From NCBI GenBank assembly GCA_002205965.3, contig NADL03000653.1, forward strand, positions 186,001 through 250,000: DNA of 64,000 nt, given 5' to 3'. Every line of letters begins with the position of its first letter. Positions within the stretch are counted from its first letter, which is position 1. A model generated the notes under the pieces. It saw nothing but the letters and a program-made list of their open reading frames with translations. It was not told where the DNA came from and ran no database searches. The translations under genes and the position numbers were made by a program. This DNA comes from Kappaphycus alvarezii. Its lineage: Eukaryota > Rhodophyta > Florideophyceae > Gigartinales > Solieriaceae. This document shows, one piece after another, positions 1 through 11,705 of the stretch.

Positions 1-3000
1 GCCTTTGAATCAGCTGATGTTCCGTCGATTCTTTCAGGAACGGTAGGTCTGTCTCCGCGTTTACACGGTGCGAAATTATTTCCACTTGATTTTCGGAAAG
101 CATCGCGCTTGGCTTAGTGCGAGTGTTTTCTTGCTCGCGTTTCTTGACTGCAATGACGAACGGGAAGCTTCCGGTTGCGATACACGAAGAGATTGCAGGA
201 TCGTCTGCGGCGATACTGGCAGTGGATCGTTGTGTTGAAAAGGGCTTATTGTCGAAGGAAAGTTATATTCCGTGGTGGTTGTGGCACGGACACATAGGCA
301 CCTTGGAATTAAAACACGTCTAGAGGACTAGCGTACAGCATGGCGTACTGTACAGTATGCAGCGATGCAGAGCATGCTTCCCGCGAGGCATTTTTGGGGT
401 TGAGGATGAATGATGCTGGAGGGTTGTGTAATTGTTCCACCTTCCACGCTGAAAGTTGAATGGCTGAATTGCTGACCAATGCGGTGCCACACCAGCACGA
501 GATCTTGCCGCCACGTGGCATCGCAGCAGCCCAGTCTCCAGGCTCTACGTGTTATCTATAGTGTGGTATCTTTTCCGCTTTCAATTGCTAGTTTTCGTTT
601 TCAGTAAAAAGCTTTTGCGCTGTAAAGCTGCCTTCCGTGGCAAATGGGAGTCGTTTGACTTGCTAGGGCATCCCCGCCGGTTAATGTCGAGCAAACTCCA
701 CCAGGGATCTGCCAAGTGTCGTGTGTTCGTCCATCTTGTCGCCTCCTGACAGTGCGGTACTGTCAAGGAGATATAGCGATTTTGAACCGGATTAACTCCG
801 TTTCTTGGTTCCCCCATGCCGACCACTTGTACCAATTATTTGATGCGCTTTGGGGTTAGAGGCTGGTGGGAGAAGGATGAGTAAGGGGCGGGCATATCTC
901 GTGGTATGCTCCAGGTAACTTTGCTGGCAGATAGGACTTTCCATCATCGGTAACCCCCTAAGATACCCCGGGCCCCAACCGACCACATTTTTCAAAAATT
1001 AAAGCACCCAGACATTTCCCCCTTTGGAACATAGGCGAACCAATTTTTCAATCATTAAAACACCCTAATTTCCCCACCTGGAGATATAGTCAACACCATC
1101 GCTACCCTAGCGGGCGAGAACCGGACGAGAACGTCGAAGTGCCGGGTGTGCTGGGTGTGATGAGTTTCCCCAGTGCCCCAAATTTATTATGATTTTTATT
1201 GCTGGTCGCACTGGCAGTAGATATTGGTTGCCGGGTGATTTGAAGCTTAACTAAGCTGTACACCGTAAAAAGTCTACGCTACCGAGGAGGAATCTACAGC
1301 CACCTCGGCAGTCTTGCTGGCCATCCATCTCGCCTGCTTCCCGACTATTCCCTGATGTGCATAATCTAACGGGGTTATTAGCGTTCTCTTGGAGGTCTCA
1401 TTACCGGCGTCTCACAGTTTTACGTTTAACTACATCTATAGGACTAGCGGCTTGATCGTAGCCTTTGCTCCTCTCAACCTTTGCAAATGTACTCTTTCCA
1501 GTCGTTCGTTTTGGCAATCCCTCTATTGCTCCATCCAAAAGACGAAGTGTCGATTGTATGCCACTACCTTCATGTGTGTGTATACATATGCTCCACCGGA
1601 AATCTGGATTTAGACAAAAATTGCAAATAATCATTGAGGAGAGAAAGGTAAGCTTTCTACAAATCAGATCAAGTCCAGGGTTGAGTTGGTAATGATGCAT
1701 GCAAAGAATTTGACAACATTGGACCAAATATAGCTGCTCTTCATCTCAATTTTGAAAGATCTGTTAGGCATTTTCAACATTTTGGAGACAAAGTCGTCTT
1801 CATTTTCTAAAAGAAACACTGATACCCTCTAGTCTCCTTGCGGACCCGTCGGATACAATAATTCTTACTCAAACTGTATTTCTAGTCCTTGTTACTGTAT
1901 TCAAATATTAGTACTTCCATTGTCCCATTCACAGTTTTGCTAAGATTTATAAGAAGTTTTTCTTTTCCGGTCCCCCTCCCACTCCAAAGGTTTTTGCTTG
2001 AGAAATTAAACTTTCTGGGGGAGATCAAGAAAGTCGCTGCATCAAGTTTACAGTGTTTTACGTCTTGCTCTGGAGCTGAAAGCAACAAAATTCGATAGAG
2101 TCATTCGGAATTTTAGTAACATCCAGCCATCGACATTCTACCCCATAATAGCCACCATATGTTGTTTGGAATCATTAAGAGGAAATCGATACCATAGTTG
2201 AGAAATTCCAGCGATTCTTACAATGATAAAGTCGAAAATCCTATTGAACCTTGACTACTTGCACCAGGAATCATTATTTTAAAGCACATTAGACCACTTA
2301 GTACGTAAATTGTGACAGAAAGACCACACACTGTACCAGCCTAAGTTCGTGACAACATTTCTATTTCTCTGCCCCTGAAAGATTTGCTATTGCCGCATTT
2401 ATTGCGGTAATTTTATAATCATCAACAGTACTATGTCTTTAACGTTACTTGAAATCAGGCTTAGGTACGAAAGAGTCCAATGAACCCAATTATGATGATA
2501 CCAAGAAAGACGAGTATGCAGTCCAATTGGTGATGAAATTGAAGTTCAACTGAGAAATCAGACAAGATGTAAAAGGCACAGTAAATCTGTACCAAATTTG
2601 TACTTGAGAGATATATCCCCTCCAAGAGAGACAGAATAGCGACTTCTTTCAAGAATTTAAAGGCGCCCCACGCATTTTGGATAATAATCCGTAGATCGTG
2701 GTTGTGGAACATGATATTGACGCACACATGTTACAAGCAAAATATGTCCTTGAGCTTGTGCTTATACGGACATTCAAGAGTGATAATCATGTACAGTATT
2801 TGTCTAGGGGACTTGATTGGTATACCACATCAATTATGTATTCCAGCAGCAACCCATTGGTTTCCAATCTGATGGAAAAGACGCATTATTTACCTAGAGA
2901 AGCTACTAAGTTTCAGGAACTGGCGTAAATAGCCATATATAACATTAAACCTAAGACACTTAAATTATTTTTTCCTATTGCGCTAAAAAAATCCATTCGT

Positions 3001-3481
3001 AACTTCAAGCAGTTATCAAAGCTCCCTTGAAATTTATTTATCCATACTGCAATTTTTGCCAATGAAGAGTAATTTGTGGACGCTCTCATGATTCCTTACG
3101 GATGCAATCCAAGGCATTTTCAATGGAAGAATGAGAAAGTTGACAAGAAGATTCAAAAAATAGGCAACACGAGTTACCCGGCTCAGAAGTTCCGGGGAAA
3201 ATATATACAGCAGTGAATGCGATAGATGCGGGGAATCCGGACGAGAAGGCACAAATGTGCTGGAAATGAGGCCCATCGATACACATCAAAAGGGATGCGG
3301 GAAATAACCCCAACTATACATATCGTGGAATATTTTATCCAGGACTATGGCGACGCTAAAACTCACGCTGGATAATCGTAGTGGAAGCATAATTTTATAG
3401 ATATAGACCATGTCAAGGACATCTTTGTAGAAATTGCATACGTTGGCGAAAGGAAACAGACAATCCGAGGGAAATAACTCG
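1..3481. other. Non-coding flank, no gene recognised
   Basis: Only short overlapping frames on both strands are open here and none shows a recognisable domain or composition. The one structure seen is the tandem pair of about 45-bp repeat units at 958-1075, listed separately. A GTACTGTACAGTA word lies near 350. The right edge is the target site of retrotransposon E1. Confidence 0.6.
958..1075 (+). repeat. Dispersed AT/C-rich repeat, two tandem units
   Basis: Two adjacent units (about 981-1022 and 1036-1075) share the pattern GACCA-ATTTTTCAA-ATTAAA-CACCC-ATTTCCCC. The same pattern recurs at 30356-30419 and 54057-54106. The first unit and the 30 kb copy also share a CCGGGCC-containing lead-in, so this is a repeat family and not chance similarity. 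Its nature (MITE fragment or regulatory block) is unknown. Confidence 0.55.
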
Positions 3482-3486
3482 AAGAC

Positions 3487-4206
3487 TGATAGGGGTAAAT
3501 CGTCGGGAGAAGAGATACTTAGAACCAACTACCCCAAGACGGAGGTGTTGCGAGCGACAAAAGTGCTACCGTGGTATAGTTGAACAAATAAAAAGGAGTG
3601 TATATGGGAGAGAGTTGAGAGGGCTACAAGCAAGTATAAAAGGGGCAGGGTCTACCACTGATGCTCTGCGACCAGCTTAGGAAAAAGTTTTCTAGGGTCT
3701 GAAGTTGACTCTCAACTTCCTACTACTCGGAGCTTGACCTGAAGTTGTCTGCCAACTTGCTTGACCTCTCAAGGAGGAAGCACTTTACTCAGCTTATATA
3801 GACCTTTCGGCTAATCCTAAAGTCTCAATCAAACATACTAAATACCATAAAACGCATTCACGGGAATCGTGTGAACCAGAGAGACCATTAGAAGATATTT
3901 CCTCAAGGTAAATATCTAGGTGCCATACCCATGCCAGCCACCCATCGGCCAGGGGTGGGAATTGATGTGGCCATTATATAGACCTTTCAGAGTCACTCGT
4001 AGTATCACCCACAACCTAGAACTGTACTGACATCCACTATGACAGCGTGTCCTAAAATAAAAAATCAACCGATGAATTTGCCACACTCACCCAAATTAAA
4101 AATATCTTGCAAATTCAAAAACTGTAAAAATATCTTCCCAGTTCCAATACTGTATACAATTATGGTCCTCATCTAAATTTTTTCGTGTGCGAATTTGCGC
4201 ACATCA
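3487..4206 (-). repeat. E1 3' LTR (720 bp)
   Basis: Read on the minus strand the LTR starts TGATGTGCGCAAATTCGCAC and ends TACCCCTATCA, the usual TG...CA. A sequence able to pair with itself (GTGCG...CGCAC) lies at the very start. A minus-strand TATA-like CTATATAAG lies at about 3796-3804. Compared with the solo LTR at 11258-12627 it lacks the roughly 0.7-kb ORF cassette, so it is the short form of this LTR family. Confidence 0.95.
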
Positions 4207-4219
4207 CGCCCTCCCGCTC
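4207..4219 (-). other. E1 polypurine tract
   Basis: The minus strand reads GAGCGGGAGGGCG directly against the 3' LTR. This purine-rich tract is the expected plus-strand primer. A similar GAGGGCG tract abuts the E5 LTR at 27346, supporting a shared function. Confidence 0.7.
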
Positions 4220-4239
4220 AAGACGAACGTCCCGGCTCG

Positions 4240-5349
4240 TCACTGCTCTTGTTGTTCTTGTGGGAGTTCTATCCATTCATCAGGGAGAGTATAGGGTTCA
4301 CTATAAGGATATGGTAGTAGCTCATTTCCAATATGATGAGAGAGTGTGTACCGTGCGATGACCGGCTCATCTCCTTGGTCAAGAGTTTCGTAGATTCGGC
4401 GTATGGTTTCATAGTGTTCTCTAATGAGCTCCTCCCGTTTCACTTCTCCAAACCTTCCAAATGTGAGGTAGTAAACGTAGTATGCAAACTTTTCTGGCAA
4501 CGGGTCCAGAAACGGGTATCTGAAGGAGAAAAAAACTCGCAACATAAGGACTGAGTCCTCACGAGTAAGGTGCGCCCCGTGAATGGTCTGGAAGCACATG
4601 CAAATACTAATGGCAAAAAAGGAAATTACTTCTGCTTCTCGAGGGTCCTCTGTCATTTCGCGAAGCCAACGTCTAATTGGTAGTCGTCCAATAATTAAGG
4701 ATGCATAGTTTCCCCTGGGAGACTAGGCGGTGTTTGGGCGATCTTCTTGGCGATCTTCCTCGCTGCTCCCGACGCCTTGCCCTCTTCGATGATCCGCCCG
4801 ATCACTTGATGGTCCTGCCGTATCATCATCACGGTCTCGGGAGGATCTTGGTCTCAGCTGAGGTTGTGTTTCTGAGCGGAGCAACGTAAGGTTCCCATAG
4901 AGGATACGGGACCAGTCGATATTCCATATCAGGGGGCAAGCTGTAACCTCTCAGTCGCACATCTTGGTTGTTCTTGAGAAATACGTAAACTGGACGGATA
5001 ATGTTCAGATATGTTTGCGACAAGTCTCCGATAGCTACCATTCCATACCTCCTATAGAGTAATGATATATGACTTCCACAAACTCTGGACCTGCTTCCGT
5101 GAACCTTCCGTTTTGGAATGAGAATAGAACTCTGATCAATAGTCGGAAATCTTCTTGAGGTAGCAATGGTCCGTTCAACGTACGAAAACATAGGCATATA
5201 TTAATGTAGAAATGGATGATTACGTGGAGTTCGTAGTAGTCACGCGTAATCGAGATGATCCATTCCCAGGCCCTTTTTCCTCCCATAGGAATCATTCTAT
5301 AGTTAAAGATGAGTATGCCCCGTGGTTGCGCATAGTCCTGTGTGAGAAG
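4240..5349 (-). CDS. Pol C-terminal accessory region, two repeated domains
   Basis: This coding stretch follows the integrase C-terminus and continues to just before the polypurine tract. It has two related domains of roughly 130 residues. Domain 1 (about 5349-4829) and domain 2 (about 4720-4240) share the pattern IxICxCFxT, then G--L--ED--LL-RV-FSF, then L-PYP--EPY near each end. A charged helical linker with GAARKIAKKIAQ lies between them. There is no signal peptide, clear membrane segment or CCHC motif, so it does not look like an envelope protein. Single-base frame breaks occur near 5045 and in the linker. The same two domains occur in E5 (27402-28540), including a shared stretch DMEYRLVPYPLWE, which argues for selection. 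I do not recognise the family. It could be a separate ORF or a pol extension. Confidence 0.7.
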
Positions 5350-6477
5350 GAATTCTTCAGGCCTCTGATGGTAAGGGACCAGACGACGTGCATGGATTGC
5401 CCTCCTTGATCTCTTCCCTGAGCTTGAACAGAGCTTATAATGCGGGTGTCTTTCCTCCGTGACGATGCAAGGGTTCGAGTACTTTGTTTGGAAAGCCGGC
5501 CACTTCACAGCCTGTTGCATTGCTTTTCCGTGTACTACAAGTACTTTAGAGCCGACTGGAAAGTTTGGACTGGAGGCTCTTCATTCTTATTTCTTGTCTG
5601 TGTTAGCGCGCGGTGTGATCTCCAGCCTTCAGTGGCCAGTAGTTCGACTTCTCTACTCTCTTCATCGATAATATTTGTTTCCATGTCTCTCTGTAACATT
5701 CTAGGAGCCCTTCCGTACATTAGCTCGAATGGTGACCGTCCGCTTCTTCCTCTTCTTCGACGATAGCCGTATAACACTTTTGGTAAGGCATCTTCCCACT
5801 GGATTTCATTCTCCGACATAGTTTTCGATATTGCTCGTTTGATGGTTCCAACCATCCTCTCCGCTTTACCGTTTGACATAGGAGCGTATGCGAGAACTGT
5901 CTTCAGCTGAATCCCTTCTCTTCCAAGAAACGAAGCAGTGAAGTTGCAGTAAAACAAAGGGCGTTATCTGAGATGATCCTTTTTGGAAGACCAAACGGTT
6001 CAATTATTTCTTTTTCGATGAATCTCAGGACCACCTCAGCATTGGCCTCCTCAACTGCAACTGCTATTGGCCATCCAGTAAGATGTTCCACCCCTATAAG
6101 GAGGTATTTTTTCCGGAAGAGGTTTCCTTGAATGGGCCGGCAAAGTCAATTGAGAAGGTTTCAAAGAGAGCGGAAACTGGAAGCTTAGGTTGTCTTATAC
6201 TTTCGTATCGGAGTGAATTTTTGACAGTTGTCACAGCTTTTCACGAAATTATAGACGTCCTTATGGATACTGGGCCACCAGAATCTCTCCGTAATGAATT
6301 TTTGGTTGTTTCGAGATCCCAATGCCCTAACTCATCATGAAAAGTCCTCAAGATCTTGATTCTTTCTTTCAAAGGGGCCACTAGTCGAGGACCGGCTTTG
6401 TGTGTCGGAAGAGTTTCCCATTCCACAATGTAAAGCCTTTTGGTTCCTGCGTACCCAATTTCTGTGTTCGAGATCAA
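5350..6477 (-). CDS. E1 integrase (frame-broken)
   Basis: The integrase inserts the cDNA into host DNA. An N-terminal HHCC zinc finger is visible as FHDELGH and CDNCQ (about 6360-6215). The core follows, with IDF (first Asp), SDN (second Asp) in RIISDNALCF, and the NGKAER glutamate motif. The C-terminal part ends in HARRLVPYHQRPEEF, typical of gypsy integrases. Frame breaks lie near 6225, in a six-T run at 6107-6112, and near 5570. The run at 6107-6112 restores the frame if one base longer. All three catalytic acidic residues are present. Confidence 0.85.
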
Positions 6478-6489
6478 CCTTTCTCATTT

Positions 6490-7236
6490 CTAGTCCATCA
6501 AGGAATTTAATAAGTCCGTGAATATAAGCTTCGTACTCGTTATCGATCGGCACTTGAACTTCGGCAACTCCGACGATGTCTCGGAAGCTTTTTCATTTGG
6601 AATCAATGGATCCCTCAAGCGGGATAGGTAATCGGCAGGCTGATTATTGCGTCCGGGCCTATACACAATTTCAAACCGATATTCTGCGAAAATGTCGAGC
6701 CATCGGGCCAAGCGGTGATGTACATCTTTCTTTTGGAATGCTGTCTTAAGTGCCTGGTGATCAGTTATCAAGACAAATTTCTCGAGTGATAAAAGGTAAA
6801 CACGAAACTTTTTCAGTGCGAAGACGACAGCTAGCGCTTCTTTCTCGCAGACTGAGTATCTCTTTTCCGCATCATTCAGAGTGCGACTTGCGAATTGAAC
6901 AGGGTGTAGTCTTCCGTTTTCGTCTTTTTGGGACAAAATGGCACCCAAAGACCGTTCTGAGGCATCTGTCTCCACAACAAATGGTCTCTTGAAATCTGGA
7001 TACATGAGCACTGGGGGACACATAGCTTATCTTTAAGCTCTTCAAATGCGGTTTGCATTTCCTTGTTCCATAAAATTTTCCGTTCTTTGTTGTGCTGGCA
7101 TGTAACGGTGCTGCAGTCTTGGCGAAATCTTTGATAAATCTCTGTAATATGAGGCCAGTCCTAAGAAGCTTCGAACCTCCGTCTTTGAAGCGGGCCTTGG
7201 TGCCAACTTGATTTTTTTCGTTTTCTCTGGATCCAC
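6490..7236 (-). CDS. E1 RT connection and RNase H
   Basis: This segment carries the end of the RT thumb/connection (EVRSFLGLASYYR) and the RNase H domain that degrades RNA in the RNA-DNA hybrid. RNase H marks are VVETDASERSLGAIL (first Asp), YSVCEKEALAVVFAL (Glu), LITDHQAL (Asp) and IVYRPGRNNQPADYLSR at the end. Frame breaks at 7140, 7072-7075 and 7013-7017 are each explained by one base missing from a run. The domain is of normal length for Ty3/gypsy. Confidence 0.88.
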
Positions 7237-7331
7237 TTTAATTCCCTCTTGATCGACGATATGACCGAGTAATTGGATAGACGTTTTCGCAAAGAAGCAT
7301 TTGCTTAACTTAATTTTCAGGCTGTACGCAG

Positions 7332-8263
7332 CTATTTCTCCACCACAGTCTTGACATGCGATATGTGCTGATCCAAGGTTTTTGAGAATATCACTACATC
7401 ATCGATATAAACTCTTGCAAATGGAAGTCCTTTCAAAACCTCGTTCATCATTCTTTGGAATGTAGCTGGGGCATTCATGAGACCAAAAGGCATCACTTCG
7501 AACCTGAATGTACCGGCTTTGCTGGTAAAAGTTGTTTTTCCTTGCATTTTTCATCCAATGGAATCTGCCAATAACCAGTGTAAAGATCAATTGAGGTGAA
7601 GTATCTCCCGTCCTTCAAGTCCTCGAGGATTTCCTCCATATTTGGAATCGGAAATCGATCGGGTATCATTCTCTGGTTCAGTTGTCGGTAATCGACGCAA
7701 AAACGCAGCTTTCCATCCTTCTTTGGTGCGACCACAACTGGAAATGACCATGGGGATGAAACTGGCCGAATAATATCATTTTCCAGCATACTTGTAACAT
7801 TCTCTGAGATAAATTGGTCATATTTTGGCGGTTGACGTCTAGGCCTGTGGTAAATTGGTTGAGTATCGGTAAGTTCAAATGAGTGAGTGACCGGTACACT
7901 TGCTTGTCTTAAATCTGATACACTCCATGCAATTACTTCGGAAGATGCTAACATGTCGGATATTTTCAGTGAGGCGGGGCGGAAGGTGCTGCACTTTTCT
8001 TGGATTTCTGCCATTTGGCGCCCTTTTTCTTCTTGATTCTCAACCTCAATATTTTGAAGGACCTTTTCCGGCGTGCTCACATCTTCAGATATGGAATCCG
8101 ATATATTCCTGTTTTCCTTGCAATTGTAATCTTCTTTCATGCTCCGAATTCCGTCCTTTGATTCGATATTATCGCAAAAAGAAACACATTCAGGTGTCAC
8201 ACCTACCCTAGAATTCCAGTCTTCATCTGTTTCAAACCCAGAATCATAATCATCCCATGCCAT
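7332..8263 (-). CDS. E1 reverse transcriptase
   Basis: The RT copies the genomic RNA. The typical lead-in HSFELTDTQPIYHRPRR is followed by LRFCVDYRQLN, FTSIDLYTGYWQIPL (first catalytic Asp), FEVMPFGLMNAPATFQRMM and the polymerase core VYIDDVVIFSKTL. The catalytic acidic residues are intact. Frame breaks fall at 7535-7539 (a T run on the plus strand, an A run in coding sense) and 7334-7336, both consistent with a one-base shortage. The first roughly 120 codons are an acidic, serine-rich linker from the protease. Confidence 0.92.
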
Positions 8264-8265
8264 GT

Positions 8266-8936
8266 TCAGTATCCCCCGAGCGTACCCTTCTCCACTTCCG
8301 AAAGTGTTAGTTGGTTCGAATCTTCGCTGTCATAGCTAGAAGTGAAATCTTCACTGTCCGTTTCTTTCAAATCTACCGGATGTGTGCTTTTGTCGAAATC
8401 CAGGGGCATCTTCACGGTTCTGCCGTCAACATTAACTGAAACGATTTGGTTGCCCAAGTCAATGCAGGTCCCTAGTCTTTCCATGGTAGGGCAGCCAATG
8501 ATTGCATCGAAAGGGAGATCAGGCATGACAAGAAAGTCTAAATCAACTTTAGAGTCCCCAAAGAACACGGAAACCTTGTCAACAGTGCCCATGCATTTTG
8601 ATACGGTTCCATCCGCCACAGTTATTCTTCGAGTAGTTGGAATAATTTCAAGACCTAGATCTGTCACCAAAGTTTCTGAAATAAGGTTTGGAACAGCGCC
8701 CGAATCGAAAAGAGCTTGGGTTTGCATTCCCAATACTTTGACTGGTACTAGTTTAAGACGTCTTGGTGCTGTCGAGGCCGATTGAAGAAACAGTTTCTTA
8801 CCCTTAGCGGACTTATTAGACCTGATAATTTTTTTGAGTTCTTTCTCGCGTCCTCTGCGTCGCCCCTCAAAAGTTGACCAAACGTTATCCCAGTTGGGGC
8901 TGATGCAAGCTCAGCCACCAAATTGTACTTCTTCAC
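8266..8936 (-). CDS. E1 retropepsin-type aspartic protease
   Basis: The protease processes the gag-pol precursor. The active site is visible as ALFDSGAVPNLIS, with the later hydrophobic-G motif DAIIGCPTMERLG. Upstream, a block with GITFGQLLRGDAEDARK is conserved in E3 (near 23610) and E4 (near 48600), so it marks this clade. Frame changes separate the two parts near 8745. The product acts as a dimer in retropepsins generally. Confidence 0.85.
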
Positions 8937-9084
8937 ATATTCTAGTACGTCCTTTGGGATATTCTTAAATTTCTTACTCTTTTTCGTCTTCTTGGCCGGA
9001 GTGACTCCACTCCTGGAACAACTTGATCAGACCTCTTGGTTCGAGGAGGTACAGGTGCTGGGATATGTTCCAGCATTCCATAAT

Positions 9085-10139
9085 CTAGCCTAGGTTTTTC
9101 GATAAAATGTTCCCTTCCCCATCCCTTTTTGTCACATTGACTTGACTGATTTCTTCAGCGATGGATACGTTACCGGCATCCGTCAACTTGTGATCCTTTC
9201 TGTTTTGTAAGATTTTCATCTCTGGTCCTGACTCGCTCCTTGCGTCCGATAAATTTGCTTTTCTGTTGTCTTTAGACCAGCAGTTACTTTCATGATGCCC
9301 ATATCGACCGCACTTTCCACAACGAGTGTTTCTATGTGGATTATCAGGACACCTATTTGCAAAGTGTCCAGGCTTGTGACAGTAGGAACAGACTTCTGCG
9401 GCCTTGGGGGCCCCAGACTGGTTCTTCTTAATGGTAAGAGTAAGGCTTTCCAACTGCGAGGTTATCATGTCAAGTCGATTATCGAATCGGGTTTCCAACC
9501 TTTCTTCCAAGTTTTTGACATCGCTCCTGACTGATTCCAATGCTGCTGCGCTAGTCGCTGGCCTTTGATAATTCTTTTCAGGATGTACGATAGACAGATG
9601 TACGGGTTTCCCTCGGTATCACTCAGTGACTGAAACGTCTCCGAATTTTTGACAAATTCTACTATGGTACCCTTCAGTTCATTAAAAGTGTGAGGGCCCT
9701 TGATGAGGAGGAAATCGGAGAGCCGCTTATCCCCCATCGCCGCCTTACGCAGCATTCCGTACTTGGCTTGGGCGTTGAACCCAGCCTTTTCATAGAGATC
9801 ACACAAGTATACCAATGAGCTTAACAAATCGTCGAAGTTGAGCCGGGCCTCTATGGCGGTACGAATCATCTCATCTGGTTCTACCTCCTTAGCATATTCT
9901 TTCACAAGCCACTCACATACCTCACCGAAGTTACGCCCATTCCCGTTAAGAGACCACCCGTTGATAAACTTGGCCTTATATTTGTGCTTTGCGTCACCAT
10001 GAAGATAGGCGAAGATACTTTCGGCCTTCTCTTCATCGCTCTTCTCACGCATCACAACGTTGACATATGTATAGAGAAACTCCTCAACGTCTTCATTCTT
10101 GCCCCCTGTGAACGTTATACGAGCAGCGTTGAGATCCAT
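9085..10139 (-). CDS. E1 Gag with two CCHC zinc knuckles
   Basis: Gag forms the virus-like particle and binds RNA. The ATG at 10139 starts about 75 nt inside the 5' LTR and primer site. The N-terminal part is an alpha-helical capsid-like region. The C-terminal part has a coiled-coil segment (LEERLETRF) and two knuckles: C-SY-C-HKPG-H-FANR-C and C-GK-C-GRYG-H-HESN-C (about 9390-9277). The two halves are in different frames. The break lies near 9606-9612, where one extra base in an AAA run would join them. Confidence 0.88.
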
Positions 10140-10210
10140 GATTACAGAAAAGAAATCCCCTCGAATGGTTCCCTAAGACTGCTCAACTCGAATACCTCGG
10201 GTGCAACCCC

Positions 10211-10228
10211 CTCCACAAGAGTACCAAA
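10211..10228 (-). other. E1 candidate primer-binding site
   Basis: Two bases after the 5' LTR the minus strand reads TGGTACTCTTGTGG. Beginning with TGG is expected for pairing with a tRNA 3'-CCA end. I could not name the tRNA, so the exact primer is open. Confidence 0.5.
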
Positions 10229-10947
10229 TGATAGGGGTAAATCGTCGGGAGAAGAGATACTTAGAACCAACTACCCCAAGACGGAGGTGTTGCGAGCGAC
10301 AAAAGTGCTACCGTGGTATAGTTGAACAAATAAAAAGGAGTGTATATGGGAGAGAGTTGAGAGGGCTACAAGCAAGTATAAAAGGGGCAGGGTCTACCAC
10401 TGATGCTCTGCGACCAGCTTAGGAAAAAGTTTTCTAGGGTCTGAAGTTGACTCTCAACTTCCTACTACTCGGAGCTTGACCTGAAGTTGTCTGCCAACTT
10501 GCTTGACCTCTCAAGGAGGAAGCACTTTACTCAGCTTATATAGACTTTCGGCTAATCCTAAAGTCTCAATCAAACATACTAAATACCATAAAACGCATTC
10601 ACGGGAATCGTGTGAACCAGAGAGACCATTAGAAGATATTTCCTCAAGGTAAATATCTAGGTGCCATACCCATGCCAGCCACCCATCGGCCAGGGGTGGG
10701 AATTGATGTGGCCATTATATAGACCTTTCAGAGTCACTCGTAGTATCACCCACAACCTAGAACTGTACTGACATCCACTATGACAGCGTGTCCTAAAATA
10801 AAAAATCAACCGATGAATTTGCCACACTCACCCAAATTAAAAATATCTTGCAAATTCAAAAACTGTAAAAATATCTTCCCAGTTCCAATACTGTATACAA
10901 TTATGGTCCTCATCTAAATTTTTTCGTGTGCGAATTTGCGCACATCA
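10229..10947 (-). repeat. E1 5' LTR (719 bp)
   Basis: The sequence matches the 3' LTR at 3487-4206 except for one missing base in a CC run. It supplies the promoter of E1; a TATA-like CTATATAAG on the minus strand lies at about 10537-10545. The target duplication AAGAC follows at 10948-10952. Confidence 0.95.
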
Positions 10948-10952
10948 AAGAC

Positions 10953-11252
10953 ATCAGTAAATTGGTACGTCATCCAAACCATGCACACTGAGTTCAATGA
11001 TCAGAAGTATTTTCTTCTAGGCGTCACCGACATTATACTGCACTATTCGCTTTCGCCGTAATACACGTTAGCTCAAGTGTAGGTCAGTTGACATGACAGA
11101 AATTCATAGCAGATCTGGCACTAGAAATGCATCACGGAAGACTAAATTTCATTGCTACATTATGCATATATGTAGGCGCACAGTAGAGTGTCATTTATAG
11201 TAAGGAACTAAATTGACTGCTAAGGAACTGAATAGACTATTAAATGAGAATG
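10953..11252. other. Spacer between E1 and solo LTR
   Basis: I see no gene. A short direct repeat (TAAGGAACT) occurs at about 11200 and 11221, just before the solo LTR. Confidence 0.5.
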
Positions 11253-11705
11253 AAGTTTGATAGGGGTAAATCGTCGGGAGAAGAGATACTCAGAACCAAC
11301 TATCCCAAGAAGGAGGTGTTGCAAGCGACAAAAGTGCTGCCGTGGTATAGTTGAACGAATAAAAAGGAGTGTATATGGAAGAGAGTTGAGAGGTCTACAA
11401 GCAAGTATGGAAGGGGCAGGGTCTACCACTGATGCTCTGTGAGCAGCGTAAGAAAAGGGTTGCTTGGGTCTGAAGTTGACTCTCAACTCCCTACTACTCA
11501 GGACTTGGCTTGAAGTTGTCTGCCAACTTGCTTGACCTCCACAAGAGGAAGCAGTTTACTCAGCTTATATAGACTTTTTGGGTATCCCTAAAGTCTCAAA
11601 GAAACATACTAAAAACCATAAAATGCATCAAATGGAATCTTGTGAACGAGAAAGACTAACAGCAGATCCTACCAAGATAAATATCTAGATTCTTCCCTTC
11701 ATATC

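Larger units (their letters stand above)
3482..10952 (-). mobile_element. E1: full-length Ty3/gypsy LTR retrotransposon
   Basis: This is a complete element on the minus strand. It runs from the 5' LTR (10229-10947) through gag, protease, reverse transcriptase, RNase H, integrase and an accessory region to the 3' LTR (3487-4206). It is bounded by the 5-bp target duplication AAGAC at 3482-3486 and 10948-10952. Protease, RT, RNase H, integrase is the Ty3/gypsy order. The LTRs match along their whole length except for one base in a CC run (3803-3804 versus 10544), so insertion was very recent. Several frame breaks interrupt gag and pol, but nearly all sit in homopolymers one base short, which suggests that the true element may be intact. 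Confidence 0.95.

Noticed and set aside
8342-8785. 147-codon plus-strand frame
   Set aside because: Antisense shadow of the E1 protease, which has a clear active site on the minus strand.
3482-10952. Endogenous retrovirus with envelope
   Set aside because: The region after integrase lacks a signal peptide, membrane anchor and fusion-like segment; a plain retrotransposon with an accessory region fits better.
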